From contig DXUR01000001.1 of assembly GCA_019417795.1 (NCBI GenBank), positions 1 through 64,000 of the forward strand: DNA of 64,000 nt, read 5' to 3'. This stretch comes from Clostridiales bacterium. GTDB lineage: Bacteria; Bacillota_A; Clostridia; Oscillospirales; Oscillospiraceae. A program made the translations under genes and the position numbers. The notes under the pieces were generated by a model that made no database searches, was not told where the DNA came from, and saw only the letters and a list, made by a program, of their open reading frames with translations. Below, one piece after another: positions 33,409 to 41,681 of the stretch. The stretch's first letter is position 1, and the number at the start of each line of letters is the position of its first letter.

Positions 33409-34002
33409 ATGGACTATAGAAAGCTATGTGTAGAACTGTTCGGTACTGACGATGAGGCCACACTTCGCAAGATCGCTGCAGAATATAGGAAGAAGAACAC
33501 ACGCAACGCTGGCCGGAAACGCAAAATAGCCGACGAAGATATCCACAAAATGAGGGCTATGCGCAACGCCGGCACATCCATGCAGGAACTGGCAAGGACA
33601 TTTGGGCTCTCTCGTCAAACGGTTGAGCGATACCTAAACACAGCCGCAGGCGATGGCTGCACAATGCGCATCACTTATATGTTCAGAAGGCAGCCTTGTA
33701 CGGTTATTGATGTAGACTTCCTTGACCAAAAGGTGGTCATCCAGAACAAAACGGATGACATTCTGCATCGTGCATTCGGTGTGCTGGAGCACCCAACCTG
33801 GAATGACTTTGAAAATTTCTTACGGGATCGCTGCTTTCCTCAGACACGCGGCAACTGCAAGGAACTGCTTCAAGAAATGGATCTAACGGATTATGATCCG
33901 TTGAAGATCGTAGAAAAGACGAAGGGTCGTTTAGCTGATGACGAAATGTGGTTAAGACTTCGTTATCTTCCGAGGAAGGAGATCATTTATGCAAGTCATT
34001 GA
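33409..34002 (+). CDS. HTH regulator, presumed antitoxin of a HipA-like kinase
   Basis: 197 residues. After a short head, NAGRKRKIADEDIHKMRAM then SMQELARTFGLSRQTVERYLN is a resolvase-type HTH (about residues 34-78). The C-terminal half contains FLRDRCFPQTRGNCKELL and YDPLKIVEKTKGRLADDEMW; the W/FLxxRxxPxxR pattern resembles the small N-terminal subdomain that accompanies HipA-like kinases in Firmicutes. The gene overlaps the kinase by 14 bases and has a consensus promoter. It is probably both repressor and antitoxin. Confidence 0.75.
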   Translation: MDYRKLCVELFGTDDEATLRKIAAEYRKKNTRNAGRKRKIADEDIHKMRAMRNAGTSMQELARTFGLSRQTVERYLNTAAGDGCTMRITYMFRRQPCTVIDVDFLDQKVVIQNKTDDILHRAFGVLEHPTWNDFENFLRDRCFPQTRGNCKELLQEMDLTDYDPLKIVEKTKGRLADDEMWLRLRYLPRKEIIYASH

Positions 34003-34798
34003 TTTTACGAGCGCGGATAGAATTATGAGCGAAGGCCATACCTCAAAGGGTGACCAACCCAAATGGAAGCAGTCAGGCAATTGGTATAAAGCGGACCACA
34101 TGGGATACGAAGCACTCTCGGAAATAATCGTTTCACGTTTGCTCACATGGTCAAATGCGGATGATTTCGTGGTTTATCAACCAGTGTTCATTCACTATAA
34201 CGATAAGGTAATACCGGGATGCTCCAGTCGTGACTTCATGCGCAAAGATGAAATGCTGATTCCATTTGAACGGCTCCATCGCGCCTATGAAGGTCGTGGG
34301 CTTGCTCAGGCGCTAACAAAATTTGACTCTCCTGCGGCTCGAATTGCTTACACGGTTGATTTTGTTGAGCGCGTCACAAAGCTAACCGGTGTGGGAGCAT
34401 ATCTTACCGCTATCCTTGAATTGGACTGCCTGACGCTCAATGAAGATCGCCACACAAACAATCTCGCTGTATTGCGGAATGAAGAAACAAAGGAATTTCG
34501 CCTTTGTCCGATCTTTGATAATGGGCTCTCTCTTCTTTCAGATCTGAATGACTACCCGCTTACCGATGATCTATATACCTGTATTGAGCGAGTACAAGCG
34601 AAGCCTTTTGATTCGGATCATGTGGAGCAGGTGACGGCGGCTGAGCAACTCTATGGCAGACAACTCACCTTTCGCATATCGCATGAAGAACTGAGGTCAG
34701 AACTGAATTTGCTATCTGAAGCCTATTCTCCAGATATACTCCAAAGAGCGGAGCGTGTACTGCTTGAGCAGAAGCGAAAACACAGCTGGCTCTTTTAG
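33989..34798 (+). CDS. HipA-like serine/threonine kinase (toxin-type)
   Basis: 269 residues, AAGGAG before the ATG. Kinase landmarks of the HipA/PI4K-like fold: SKGDQPKWKQS glycine-rich start near residue 20 with a Lys at WYK (residue 34), catalytic loop NEDRHTNN (151-158), and a DFG-like FDNG (176-179). The length is shorter than full HipA because the N-terminal subdomain sits in the partner gene, as in HipBST-type systems. Such kinases phosphorylate translation components and halt growth; the target here is unknown. Confidence 0.82.
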   Translation: MQVIDFTSADRIMSEGHTSKGDQPKWKQSGNWYKADHMGYEALSEIIVSRLLTWSNADDFVVYQPVFIHYNDKVIPGCSSRDFMRKDEMLIPFERLHRAYEGRGLAQALTKFDSPAARIAYTVDFVERVTKLTGVGAYLTAILELDCLTLNEDRHTNNLAVLRNEETKEFRLCPIFDNGLSLLSDLNDYPLTDDLYTCIERVQAKPFDSDHVEQVTAAEQLYGRQLTFRISHEELRSELNLLSEAYSPDILQRAERVLLEQKRKHSWLF

Positions 34799-34865
34799 AC
34801 TACTTGACCAAAGAGAGCAGCCTCGAGGAACATCCGGATAACGATGCAATATTGGATAATCATAT

Positions 34866-34916
34866 AAAGCCGTGGGTTGGATATCTGAGAGTACTCAACC
34901 CATGGCTTTCTTTTTT
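34866..34916 (+). terminator. Rho-independent terminator of the HTH/HipA-like operon
   Basis: AAAGCCGTGGGTTG and CAACCCATGGCTTT arms, then CTTTTTT. About 70 bases past the kinase stop. Clear intrinsic terminator. Confidence 0.9.
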
Positions 34917-34954
34917 GCGATACAAATAACCATTATCAAAGGTTGTCCTTTCTA

Positions 34955-34982
34955 TTGGACAGGTTTTATGCTATGATATAAT
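34955..34982 (+). promoter_or_regulatory. Promoter of the WYL regulator gene
   Basis: TTGGAC (34955-34960) and TATAAT (34977-34982), 16 bases apart, 47 bases before the WYL start. Confidence 0.75.
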
Positions 34983-35028
34983 TGCCTTGCAGAAAACGGC
35001 TTGACCGAGTTGAAAGGATGATGAACAT

Positions 35029-36018
35029 ATGCCTCGCTCCTCATTTCAGAAGCTGAAGATTATCTACATCATGGAGTACCTGCTGAAAAACTCGGACGAA
35101 GAGCATGCCGTGACCACCAGCCAAATCATTGCCTACCTGAAGTCCCACGATATTACCGCAGAGCGCAAGACGATCTATAGTGATATTGAAGCTCTGCGGG
35201 ATTTTGGCTTGGACATCATCCAGGTATCTGAGGGGAACAATCACGGCTACTACGTGGCAAGCCGTGACTTTGAACTACCGGAGCTTAAGCTCCTCGTGGA
35301 TAGCGTCCAATCCTCGAAATTTATTACCCATAAGAAAACGCTGTCCCTGATCAAAAAGATTGAAAAGCTGGCCAGCATTCATAGCGCACAACTGCTCAAC
35401 CGGCAGGTATTCGTGAAGAACAGGATCAAGACGATGAATGAGTCCATCTACTATAATGTCGATGAGATTCATAACGGCATCTCAAGTAATCGGAAGATCC
35501 GGTTCCTGTATTTCGAGTATAATGTCGCCAAGGAGCGCGTGTACCGACATGGTGGAGCTTATTATGTTGTCAGCCCATTTGCAATGACATGGGACGATGA
35601 GAACTACTACATGGTGGCCTTTGATTCTGCTGCAGGGATCATCAAACACTACCGCGTCGATAAGATGGAAAAGATCACCGTTCTGGATGAAGAACGAGAT
35701 GGTCAGGACGCTTACGAGGCGCTCGATATGGCCGTCTATGCGCGTAAGACATTCGGCATGTTCACCGGCGAGGAGGTCAAGGTTCATCTCCGTTTCGAAA
35801 ATCATCTCGTGGGCGCCGTACTCGACCGACTCGGGCGGGATGTGATCTTAGTCCCGGATGGAGAAGATCACTTTACAGTATGGACAGATGTGATCGTCAG
35901 CCCGCAGTTCTTTGCGTGGCTCTGCGGATTTCAGACGGCGGCGAAGGTCATTGGGCCTGATGATGTAGTCAAGCAGATGGCGGAGCACGTCAAGTCAATC
36001 GCAGCACAGTACGAATAA
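35029..36018 (+). CDS. WYL-domain transcriptional regulator
   Basis: 329 residues. An N-terminal winged HTH (KLKIIYIMEYLLKNS, then TTSQIIAYLKS and ERKTIYSDIEALRDFGLDI) leads into a WYL domain (KIRFLYFEYNV, the FAMTWDDENYYMVAFD core, and a C-terminal extension with FTVWTDVIVSPQFFAWLCGF). WYL proteins sense ligands such as nucleotides and often control defence genes. It has its own promoter and precedes an unknown gene, so it may regulate the plus-strand island. Confidence 0.88.
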   Translation: MPRSSFQKLKIIYIMEYLLKNSDEEHAVTTSQIIAYLKSHDITAERKTIYSDIEALRDFGLDIIQVSEGNNHGYYVASRDFELPELKLLVDSVQSSKFITHKKTLSLIKKIEKLASIHSAQLLNRQVFVKNRIKTMNESIYYNVDEIHNGISSNRKIRFLYFEYNVAKERVYRHGGAYYVVSPFAMTWDDENYYMVAFDSAAGIIKHYRVDKMEKITVLDEERDGQDAYEALDMAVYARKTFGMFTGEEVKVHLRFENHLVGAVLDRLGRDVILVPDGEDHFTVWTDVIVSPQFFAWLCGFQTAAKVIGPDDVVKQMAEHVKSIAAQYE

Positions 36019-36049
36019 AGCTTGAACCTTGGACGCGGAGGAACGGTAT

Positions 36050-37030
36050 ATGTCCTATCCAAAACCACTATCGGAGAAATCTCTAAACCGGCTATATATG
36101 CAGGCGGGTTTATCAACGGAAACATGTGCTTTCCTCCATTCTCTATTCGCCGCCTGTGCAAATCTATATGGCACCATCGCCCTTCGCGATGTATGGTCGG
36201 TTTATCAGGAGCTAAAAAGCGATGTGCCGCGGATTCATCGACGCGATCTTATCGCCTTTTCCTCTATTGTCCGTCGAGAGGTGCAACCCTATTGGGTTTA
36301 TGAGATTGAAGAACTGTACACGGAAGAACCGCACAATGATCTGGATCGGCACATCGTATCAAAAGCATTGATTGGTGCTGGCTATGGTAAGATGTTTTCC
36401 TTCTATGCACTGATGGACGAGCGCGATGATCGCCCCTATTGTATCCCCGATGATTTTCTCTCATATGCGGAACCAACAGCATCTGTAGAGGAGAAATCAC
36501 TCGCAGATTTTATTGGGAACCTGAAGTCCACGGCGATGGAGTGCGCCCCAAAACAACGTAAAACCTATCCGAATGAGAATCGCGGGAAGAAATTAAACGA
36601 GTTTTCTTTTCTCAATTTGAACGAGCGGTTCAATTTGGATTATTACAAGAAAGTCCCCGCCACTTATTCTGCCCTGTTGGCAGAGTACAGCGGTACAGAG
36701 GCGGAAAAGATTATGCAGTTTCATCGGCGAGCCGAGAATGTTGGTCATCTGCGCACAACGGATATGATCCAGAATGTGCTGATTGAATTGTGCGAGGTAG
36801 GTGTCCGCCTGACGGAAAAGCAGCAAGATACTCTTATGCAGCTCATCGTGCAGTATCACAATGGAAGCCGCTTGTGGTGTACCTGCGGTTGGAAACCGGA
36901 TGAGCTGGCAGCTAAGTTTAGCGGTATCGGAGCATTCCCTGGTCAGGAGGCATCATCTCCAGAGGGAATGATGGATGAGAAAGATATCATTCGCAAGATG
37001 AAAGAGTTGGGACTGAAGGTCTTGGAGTGA
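36050..37030 (+). CDS. Conserved hypothetical protein downstream of WYL
   Basis: 326 residues from ATG 36050 (GGAGG 8 bases upstream; a TTG seven codons earlier would overlap it). Begins MSYPKPLSEKSLNRLYMQAG. Helical N-terminal half with CANLYGTIALRDVWSVYQEL; the C-terminal part carries RLWCTCGWKPDEL. No known domain. Likely in the WYL transcript, and overlaps the next frame by a few bases. Confidence 0.7.
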   Translation: MSYPKPLSEKSLNRLYMQAGLSTETCAFLHSLFAACANLYGTIALRDVWSVYQELKSDVPRIHRRDLIAFSSIVRREVQPYWVYEIEELYTEEPHNDLDRHIVSKALIGAGYGKMFSFYALMDERDDRPYCIPDDFLSYAEPTASVEEKSLADFIGNLKSTAMECAPKQRKTYPNENRGKKLNEFSFLNLNERFNLDYYKKVPATYSALLAEYSGTEAEKIMQFHRRAENVGHLRTTDMIQNVLIELCEVGVRLTEKQQDTLMQLIVQYHNGSRLWCTCGWKPDELAAKFSGIGAFPGQEASSPEGMMDEKDIIRKMKELGLKVLE

Positions 37031-37035
37031 GCAAC

Positions 37036-37401
37036 ATGTCAACCATTGAGCAAACGCTTTTGCGCCTGCAAAAATCCGCTTTCCGCGCAAAGTTCCATTT
37101 GAGCGAAAAGGACAGGCAGTACATAATGGGCAAGGGCATGGAAACCATTCAGCACCATGCTGCCGACTTCATCCGAACGCGGCTTGCGCCGACGATCATC
37201 CCAAATGACGGCAAGCAAACGCCAATGCGTGGGCATCCGGTGTTTATTGCCCAGCATGCCTGCGCCTGCTGCTGTCGCAGCTGCTTAAACAAGTGGTATC
37301 ATGTCCCGATAGGGCGTGAGCTGACGGAGGATGAGCAGAAACGCATCGTAAGGTTGCTGATGGCATGGATCGAGCGACAGCTTGCAATGGGTGCGAAATA
37401 G
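37036..37401 (+). CDS. DUF4186 family protein
   Basis: 121 residues from ATG 37036 (an in-frame GTG is three codons upstream). It matches DUF4186 almost end to end: LLRLQKSAFRAKFHLSEKD, IIPNDGKQTPMRGHP, then VFIAQHACACCCRSCLNKW with its Cys cluster, and a C-terminal MAWIERQ. A small, widespread family; the Cys/His set may bind metal. Function unknown. Follows the 36050 gene directly. Confidence 0.9.
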   Translation: MSTIEQTLLRLQKSAFRAKFHLSEKDRQYIMGKGMETIQHHAADFIRTRLAPTIIPNDGKQTPMRGHPVFIAQHACACCCRSCLNKWYHVPIGRELTEDEQKRIVRLLMAWIERQLAMGAK

Positions 37402-37422
37402 CGAGGAATTGAGGTAACGACT

Positions 37423-37782
37423 ATGTCTACGATTGGAAATATTCTTTGGTTCCTATTTGGAGGATTGATCGGCGGACTTGCCTGGGTACTGGCCGGCTGT
37501 CTTTGGTGCATCACCATCATCGGCATACCCGTTGGCCTGCAATGCTTCAAATTCGCAAGTCTCGCCTTTTTCCCGTTTGGGAAAGAAGTTGTGTATGGCG
37601 GTGGAGGCTTTTCTTTCCTCGTCAACCTAATTTGGATCATTTTCTTTGGCCTTGAGATGGCAATCGGATACTGCATTCTAGGCTGTCTCTGGTGCATCAC
37701 GATCCTTGGTATTCCAATCGGAAAGCAATGCTTCAAAATGGCCAAGCTGTCTCTAATGCCCTTTGGGGCATCGGTCGTGTAA
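37423..37782 (+). CDS. yccF: YccF-family inner membrane protein
   Basis: 119 residues in two repeated halves, each with the motif LWCITIxGIPxG(L/K)QCFKxA (first near residues 27-45). Four hydrophobic segments suggest a small membrane protein. This is the YccF domain. Function unknown. Stands 21 bases after DUF4186 and precedes a tiny gene and a macro-domain gene. Confidence 0.9.
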   Translation: MSTIGNILWFLFGGLIGGLAWVLAGCLWCITIIGIPVGLQCFKFASLAFFPFGKEVVYGGGGFSFLVNLIWIIFFGLEMAIGYCILGCLWCITILGIPIGKQCFKMAKLSLMPFGASVV

Positions 37783-37795
37783 AGGAAGGATGATC

Positions 37796-37897
37796 ATGGA
37801 AAAGATGGATGAGATGATCCAGATCTATAACCGTACCGAGCAAATCTGCTTCGATGATAAGAAGATATATCTATTGCCAAAGAAGCTCGCCGTTTAA
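37796..37897 (+). CDS. Possible 33-residue peptide
   Basis: ATG at 37796 with AGGAAGG just upstream, ending TAA at 37895-37897. The product is MEKMDEMIQIYNRTEQICFD followed by a lysine-rich tail. It may be a small real gene or a fragment of a longer one. Between YccF and macro-domain genes. Confidence 0.4.
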   Translation: MEKMDEMIQIYNRTEQICFDDKKIYLLPKKLAV

Positions 37898-37932
37898 TTA
37901 CTCAGAAGGCAGATATCACAGGAGGTCTGTTT

Positions 37933-38928
37933 ATGCCGCTCCAGATCGTAAGAAATGACATCACAAAAATGAAGGTTGACGCGATCGTCAATGCCGCAAA
38001 CAGTTCTCTCATGGGTGGTGGCGGCGTAGATGGCTGCATTCATCGCGCCGCCGGCCCGGAACTCCTGGTCGAATGCGAAAAGCTCAATGGGTGCAAAACT
38101 GGCAGTGCCAAGATAACAAAGGGATATAAGCTGCCATGCAAATATGTGATCCATGCGGTTGGCCCTCGCTGGTACGGTGGGCAGTATGGGGAGCATGACA
38201 AGCTTGTCTCTTGCTACCAGACGTCGCTCACGCTCGCAAAGGAGCATGGTTGCGAGTCGGTCGCATTCCCTCTGATCTCCTCGGGAATCTTCGGCTATCC
38301 AAAGGATGAGGCGCTCAAAGTAGCTATCGACACGATCAGCAGTTTTCTGCTTGAAAATGATATGATGGCTTACATCGTCATCTTCGATCGCAAGGCGTAT
38401 CAGATCAGCAGCAAGTTGTTTGCGGACATCAACGCCTACATAGACGACCGATATGTCGAAGAGCATCGAGACAGCTATGCTGAGCGGATCAGCCGGCTGC
38501 ATAGCCTTGCAGCGGAAGAGAGCTGCCCTATCCCCGCTGCCCCTATGGTAACAAAGGCAGCATCCCTGGACGATGCGCTGAAGCAGATCGACGAGAGCTT
38601 TTCCGAGATGCTTCTGCGTAAGATTGATGAGTGTGGCATGACGGATGCAGAGTGCTATAAGAAGGCCAACATCGATCGAAAGCTGTTCTCAAAGATTCGG
38701 ACGGATAAGCTCTATCGACCATCAAAGCCTACTGTGATTGCCTTTGCGCTTGCACTCGAATTGCCACTTGACGAATTGAAGGATATGCTCTCGAAAGCAG
38801 GATTTGCCCTGTCGCACTCCAGCAAATTTGACATCATCGTGGAGTATTTTGTCGAGCGAGGAAACTACAATGTATTTGAAATCAATGAGGCGCTGTTTGC
38901 ATTTGACCAAAGCCTGATTGGCGCATAA
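37933..38928 (+). CDS. Macro-domain protein with C-terminal HTH-like region
   Basis: 331 residues. N-terminal macro domain (about 1-170): DAIVNAANSSLMGGGGVDG, RAAGPELLVEC, and SSGIFGYPKDEAL, the usual ADP-ribose-binding loops. The C-terminal 110 residues (LLRKIDECGMTDAECYKKAN, then FSKIRTDKLYRPSKPTVIAF) look like an XRE-type HTH. It probably removes or reads ADP-ribose marks; the HTH suggests it may also act on DNA. A common architecture in Clostridia. Confidence 0.88.
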   Translation: MPLQIVRNDITKMKVDAIVNAANSSLMGGGGVDGCIHRAAGPELLVECEKLNGCKTGSAKITKGYKLPCKYVIHAVGPRWYGGQYGEHDKLVSCYQTSLTLAKEHGCESVAFPLISSGIFGYPKDEALKVAIDTISSFLLENDMMAYIVIFDRKAYQISSKLFADINAYIDDRYVEEHRDSYAERISRLHSLAAEESCPIPAAPMVTKAASLDDALKQIDESFSEMLLRKIDECGMTDAECYKKANIDRKLFSKIRTDKLYRPSKPTVIAFALALELPLDELKDMLSKAGFALSHSSKFDIIVEYFVERGNYNVFEINEALFAFDQSLIGA

Positions 38929-39002
38929 TAGTTATCAGGTGCTGCGACTTTTCGTCGGTGGAACCCTGATTGATATGCTATCTTTTCCGGAGGTGTGCTG
39001 CG

Positions 39003-39221
39003 ATGGAACAAAAAGAGCTTGAGTATCTGCGTCAGGTAGAAGATCACGCTTCACGGACAGGCTGGGTGTCTCCGTTGACTCGTGAGGACAAAGAGTATTT
39101 TGCCTATTTGCGTCAGGTCAGTAAGCGGTATAACATCGACATGTCCAAGGCAAATCGACTGGAATACAATTTCGTGATTCGTGTTGCAGAGAGCGAGTTT
39201 TACGCACATCACACATCCTGA
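39003..39221 (+). CDS. Small hypothetical protein
   Basis: 72 residues from ATG 39003 (GGAGGTG 9 bases upstream). Charged, helical, with YLRQVEDHASRTGW and a similar second block YFAYLRQVSKRYN. No recognised domain. Ended by a clear terminator. Confidence 0.65.
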   Translation: MEQKELEYLRQVEDHASRTGWVSPLTREDKEYFAYLRQVSKRYNIDMSKANRLEYNFVIRVAESEFYAHHTS

Positions 39222-39230
39222 GAAATCCAG

Positions 39231-39256
39231 AGGCGCAAGCATCTTTGCTTGCGCCT
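39231..39256 (+). terminator. Terminator after the small plus-strand gene
   Basis: AGGCGCAAGC and GCTTGCGCCT, a perfect 10-bp stem with ATCTTT loop, followed by TTCATTG. Ten bases past the stop. Confidence 0.8.
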
Positions 39257-39310
39257 TTCATTGAATTGTCGCTTAACAAGCGACCAAATGAAGCGAATAT
39301 CAAAGTAAGA

Positions 39311-39343
39311 TATGGCTGTAAGGTGAAACACCAAACAGCCATA
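39311..39343. repeat. Inverted repeat in the leader of the VWA gene
   Basis: TATGGCTGT and ACAGCCATA arms with an inner GTG/CAC stem, ending about 20 bases before the VWA start. It may regulate translation or mark an RNA feature. Confidence 0.5.
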
Positions 39344-39363
39344 ATTTATTGGAGGTATTTGCA

Positions 39364-40020
39364 ATGAATAAGAATCTGACTGAGATCGTCTTTATCCTTG
39401 ACCGCAGCGGTTCCATGAGTGGACTTGAGTCCGACACAATCGGCGGCTTCAACGCCATGATTGAAAAGCAGAAGAAAGCTCCCGGCGAAGCGCTGGTCTC
39501 CACTATCCTCTTTGACAATGTCAGCGAAGTGATCCATGACCGCGTCAATATCCGAGACATCAAGCCCATGACGGATAGCGAGTATTGCGTGCGCGGCTGC
39601 ACCGCCTTGTTGGATGCGATTGGAGACGCGATCCACCACATCGGCAACGTCCACAAGTATGCGCGAGAGGAAGATGTTCCAGCGCACACCCTGTTTGTTA
39701 TCACGACGGATGGAATGGAAAATGCAAGCCGTCTCTATGATAGCGCCCGTGTTAAACAGATGATCGAGCATGAGAAGAGCAAGTATGGTTGGGAATTCCT
39801 GTTCCTCGGCGCTAATATTGATGCCGTCGAGACGGCGAAGCACTTCGGTATTAGTGAAGACCGCGCGGTCAATTACCACTCCGACAGCGTAGGGACACGG
39901 CTGAACTATGAGGTGGTCAGCTGCGCGATTACAAGCATGAGAAGCGGTGCTCCTATGAGTGCCGATTGGAAAGCGCCAATTGAAGCGGACTATAAGACCC
40001 GTAAGGGTGAAAAAAACTAA
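39364..40020 (+). CDS. VWA-domain protein
   Basis: 218 residues from ATG 39364 (TGGAGG upstream). A single von Willebrand A domain with a complete MIDAS set: DRSGSMSG near residue 14, a threonine strand near 80 and TTDGMENA near 120. It is cytoplasmic as no signal is visible. Unlike the large VWA protein at 24890 it has no AAA partner next to it. Function unknown. Confidence 0.85.
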   Translation: MNKNLTEIVFILDRSGSMSGLESDTIGGFNAMIEKQKKAPGEALVSTILFDNVSEVIHDRVNIRDIKPMTDSEYCVRGCTALLDAIGDAIHHIGNVHKYAREEDVPAHTLFVITTDGMENASRLYDSARVKQMIEHEKSKYGWEFLFLGANIDAVETAKHFGISEDRAVNYHSDSVGTRLNYEVVSCAITSMRSGAPMSADWKAPIEADYKTRKGEKN

Positions 40021-40081
40021 CCGCATCGATTTCGACACGGTTAGTACTATCCACCAAACCATGTCACTTATACTTTGCTTG

Positions 40082-40110
40082 TTGTAAATACGGCACCCCT
40101 GTGGTATACT
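40082..40110 (+). promoter_or_regulatory. Promoter of the zeta-type module
   Basis: TTGTAA (40082-40087) and TATACT (40105-40110), 17 bases apart, about 70 bases before the candidate antitoxin start. Confidence 0.7.
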
Positions 40111-40181
40111 GATAGTGGCAAAGCATACGAATCATTCTTGATTTGTTGTTATATTATGCGGATGTGAAAGGAGTATATGGT

Positions 40182-40391
40182 ATGACTGAACCTGTCCCAT
40201 CTGATGGTATCGTTGTTAGAAATGCACGGTTAGCTGTAAAAAATGAGTTGAAAAAAAAGCGCCTTTTGAATCAACCCATTGCTAGATTTGACCCCAAAAG
40301 CGGCAAAGTCTATATGGAACACGCTGATGGCACTAAGACCCTTGTGGGCGAGACAGTAAGAAAAGGTGGCTATGGAAAACAAGTCGATTAA
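40182..40391 (+). CDS. Small candidate antitoxin upstream of the zeta-like toxin
   Basis: 69 residues from ATG 40182 (AAAGGAG 8 bases upstream). Basic, with RNARLAVKNELKKKRLLNQP and FDPKSGKVYMEHADG. It overlaps the toxin gene by 20 bases. No epsilon-family resemblance was seen. Antitoxin role is inferred from position. Confidence 0.6.
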   Translation: MTEPVPSDGIVVRNARLAVKNELKKKRLLNQPIARFDPKSGKVYMEHADGTKTLVGETVRKGGYGKQVD

Positions 40392-40992
40392 GAAGCCAGA
40401 GATTGTTGTTTTTGCGGGGCCGAACGGTTCCGGAAAGAGTACAATAACGAACTTACTGCGCCCTCCTATGCTTCCATATATCAATGCGGATGAGATTCAA
40501 CGAGTCCTGGATTGTGATAATATGGAGGCTGCTAAAATCGCAGAGAATCGGCGTGAAGAGTGTTTGGAGAAGTGCAAGGGGTTTTGCTTTGAGACCGTCT
40601 TGTCTACTGACCGAAACCTCAAACTCCTCAAGCGAGCAAAAGATGCTGGCTTTTTCATTCGGTGTTATTATGTTCTGACAGCTGACCCGCAAATCAATGT
40701 TGCTCGTGTGGCGTCTCGAGTTTCTGCAGGGGGGCATGATGTCCCAACCGATAAAATAATATCCCGTTATGATAAAGCACTATCCCTTGTCCATGAATTG
40801 ATTCCACTTTGCGATGTGTGCCACATCTATGATAATTCTTTGAATGAGCCGTACCGGATCTTCAAAAAGCGAAAAGAAGAGTACTGGTATTGCCCGGAAC
40901 GGTATCTATGGCGCAAAGACAATATTGTAGCTCTAACTGGTATTTCAAACGCGCAGAGAGCTCCCTTGAATAACCACAGGACTCAATCGTGA
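40372..40992 (+). CDS. Zeta-like toxin (P-loop kinase)
   Basis: 206 residues from ATG 40372. Walker A GPNGSGKS at residues 16-23, then YINADEIQRVL (the Asp of zeta-type sugar kinases) and FETVLST, followed by Arg-rich RVASRVSAGGHDVP. This fits zeta/PezT-like toxins, which phosphorylate UDP-N-acetylglucosamine, though some relatives are metabolic kinases. The adjacent small gene supports a toxin-antitoxin role. Confidence 0.8.
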   Translation: MENKSIKKPEIVVFAGPNGSGKSTITNLLRPPMLPYINADEIQRVLDCDNMEAAKIAENRREECLEKCKGFCFETVLSTDRNLKLLKRAKDAGFFIRCYYVLTADPQINVARVASRVSAGGHDVPTDKIISRYDKALSLVHELIPLCDVCHIYDNSLNEPYRIFKKRKEEYWYCPERYLWRKDNIVALTGISNAQRAPLNNHRTQS

Positions 40993-41009
40993 AGGACGTT
41001 GCATTTATC

Positions 41010-41047
41010 AATGGCTTCCTCTGCCAATTTGGACAGGGGAAGCCATT
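41010..41047. terminator. Hairpin after the zeta-like gene
   Basis: AATGGCTTCC and GGAAGCCATT arms with inner CTG/CAG pairing. No T run follows, so termination strength is uncertain. Confidence 0.45.
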
Positions 41048-41098
41048 CGTCTTACTGACAGATACTAGTCAGCTGTATTAGTACGAAAGGGGTTGAAT

Positions 41099-41554
41099 AT
41101 GAGGTCTATTACTCAGCACTATGAAGGCAAAAATATATATACGCGACCTCTTCAGGGCAAGCCATATTATCGCAATAGCGGCATTATCTATGCAGTTGAT
41201 CGTAGCGGCAATAAATACTCTGTGGCGCGAGTTGATCTTGAGCGCTTTGACGATCAGAACTTTCAGTACGTTTTCACCCCTGATTGGGATACGATCGATT
41301 CTCTGCCGACTTCCATTTTCCAGGGTATCCATGGGCTTGATATGTCTATGCGTCTTGAGCGATACTATCGTGTCAATATGATGCCTTATTTTATCTCTGA
41401 GCGTACTCCCAGCGAAAAGCGTGAAGATCTTTGGGAACTTCTTGAAGAAGTCGGTCTGGATTACTATGATCGCTTTGAATGGCTGCTCCGGACAAATATG
41501 CGATGCGGCACTGACAACCTAATCGTTGAGCGGGCGGACGCCGCTCAGAATTAA
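41099..41554 (+). CDS. Hypothetical protein
   Basis: 151 residues from ATG 41099 (AAAGGGG upstream). N-terminal beta-rich part (GIIYAVDRSGNKYSVARVDL) and helical C-terminus (DLWELLEEVGLDYYDRFEWLL). No known family. Last gene of the plus-strand island; ends at a bidirectional hairpin. Confidence 0.65.
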   Translation: MRSITQHYEGKNIYTRPLQGKPYYRNSGIIYAVDRSGNKYSVARVDLERFDDQNFQYVFTPDWDTIDSLPTSIFQGIHGLDMSMRLERYYRVNMMPYFISERTPSEKREDLWELLEEVGLDYYDRFEWLLRTNMRCGTDNLIVERADAAQN

Positions 41555-41638
41555 ACTGCTGAAGAGGCAGCCAAACATCTGCCAGCATGAACAGATCCGG
41601 CTCCTACAGGCGCCTAAAAGAGATATAGACTAAGAAAC

Positions 41639-41676
41639 GAGAGGGTTCCCGCACATTACGCTGCAGGAATCCTCTC
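41639..41676. terminator. Hairpin between convergent genes
   Basis: GAGAGGGTTCC and GGAATCCTCTC arms around a 16-base loop, between the plus-strand stop at 41554 and the minus-strand stop at 41682. Likely serves both. Confidence 0.55.
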
Positions 41677-41681
41677 TCTAG

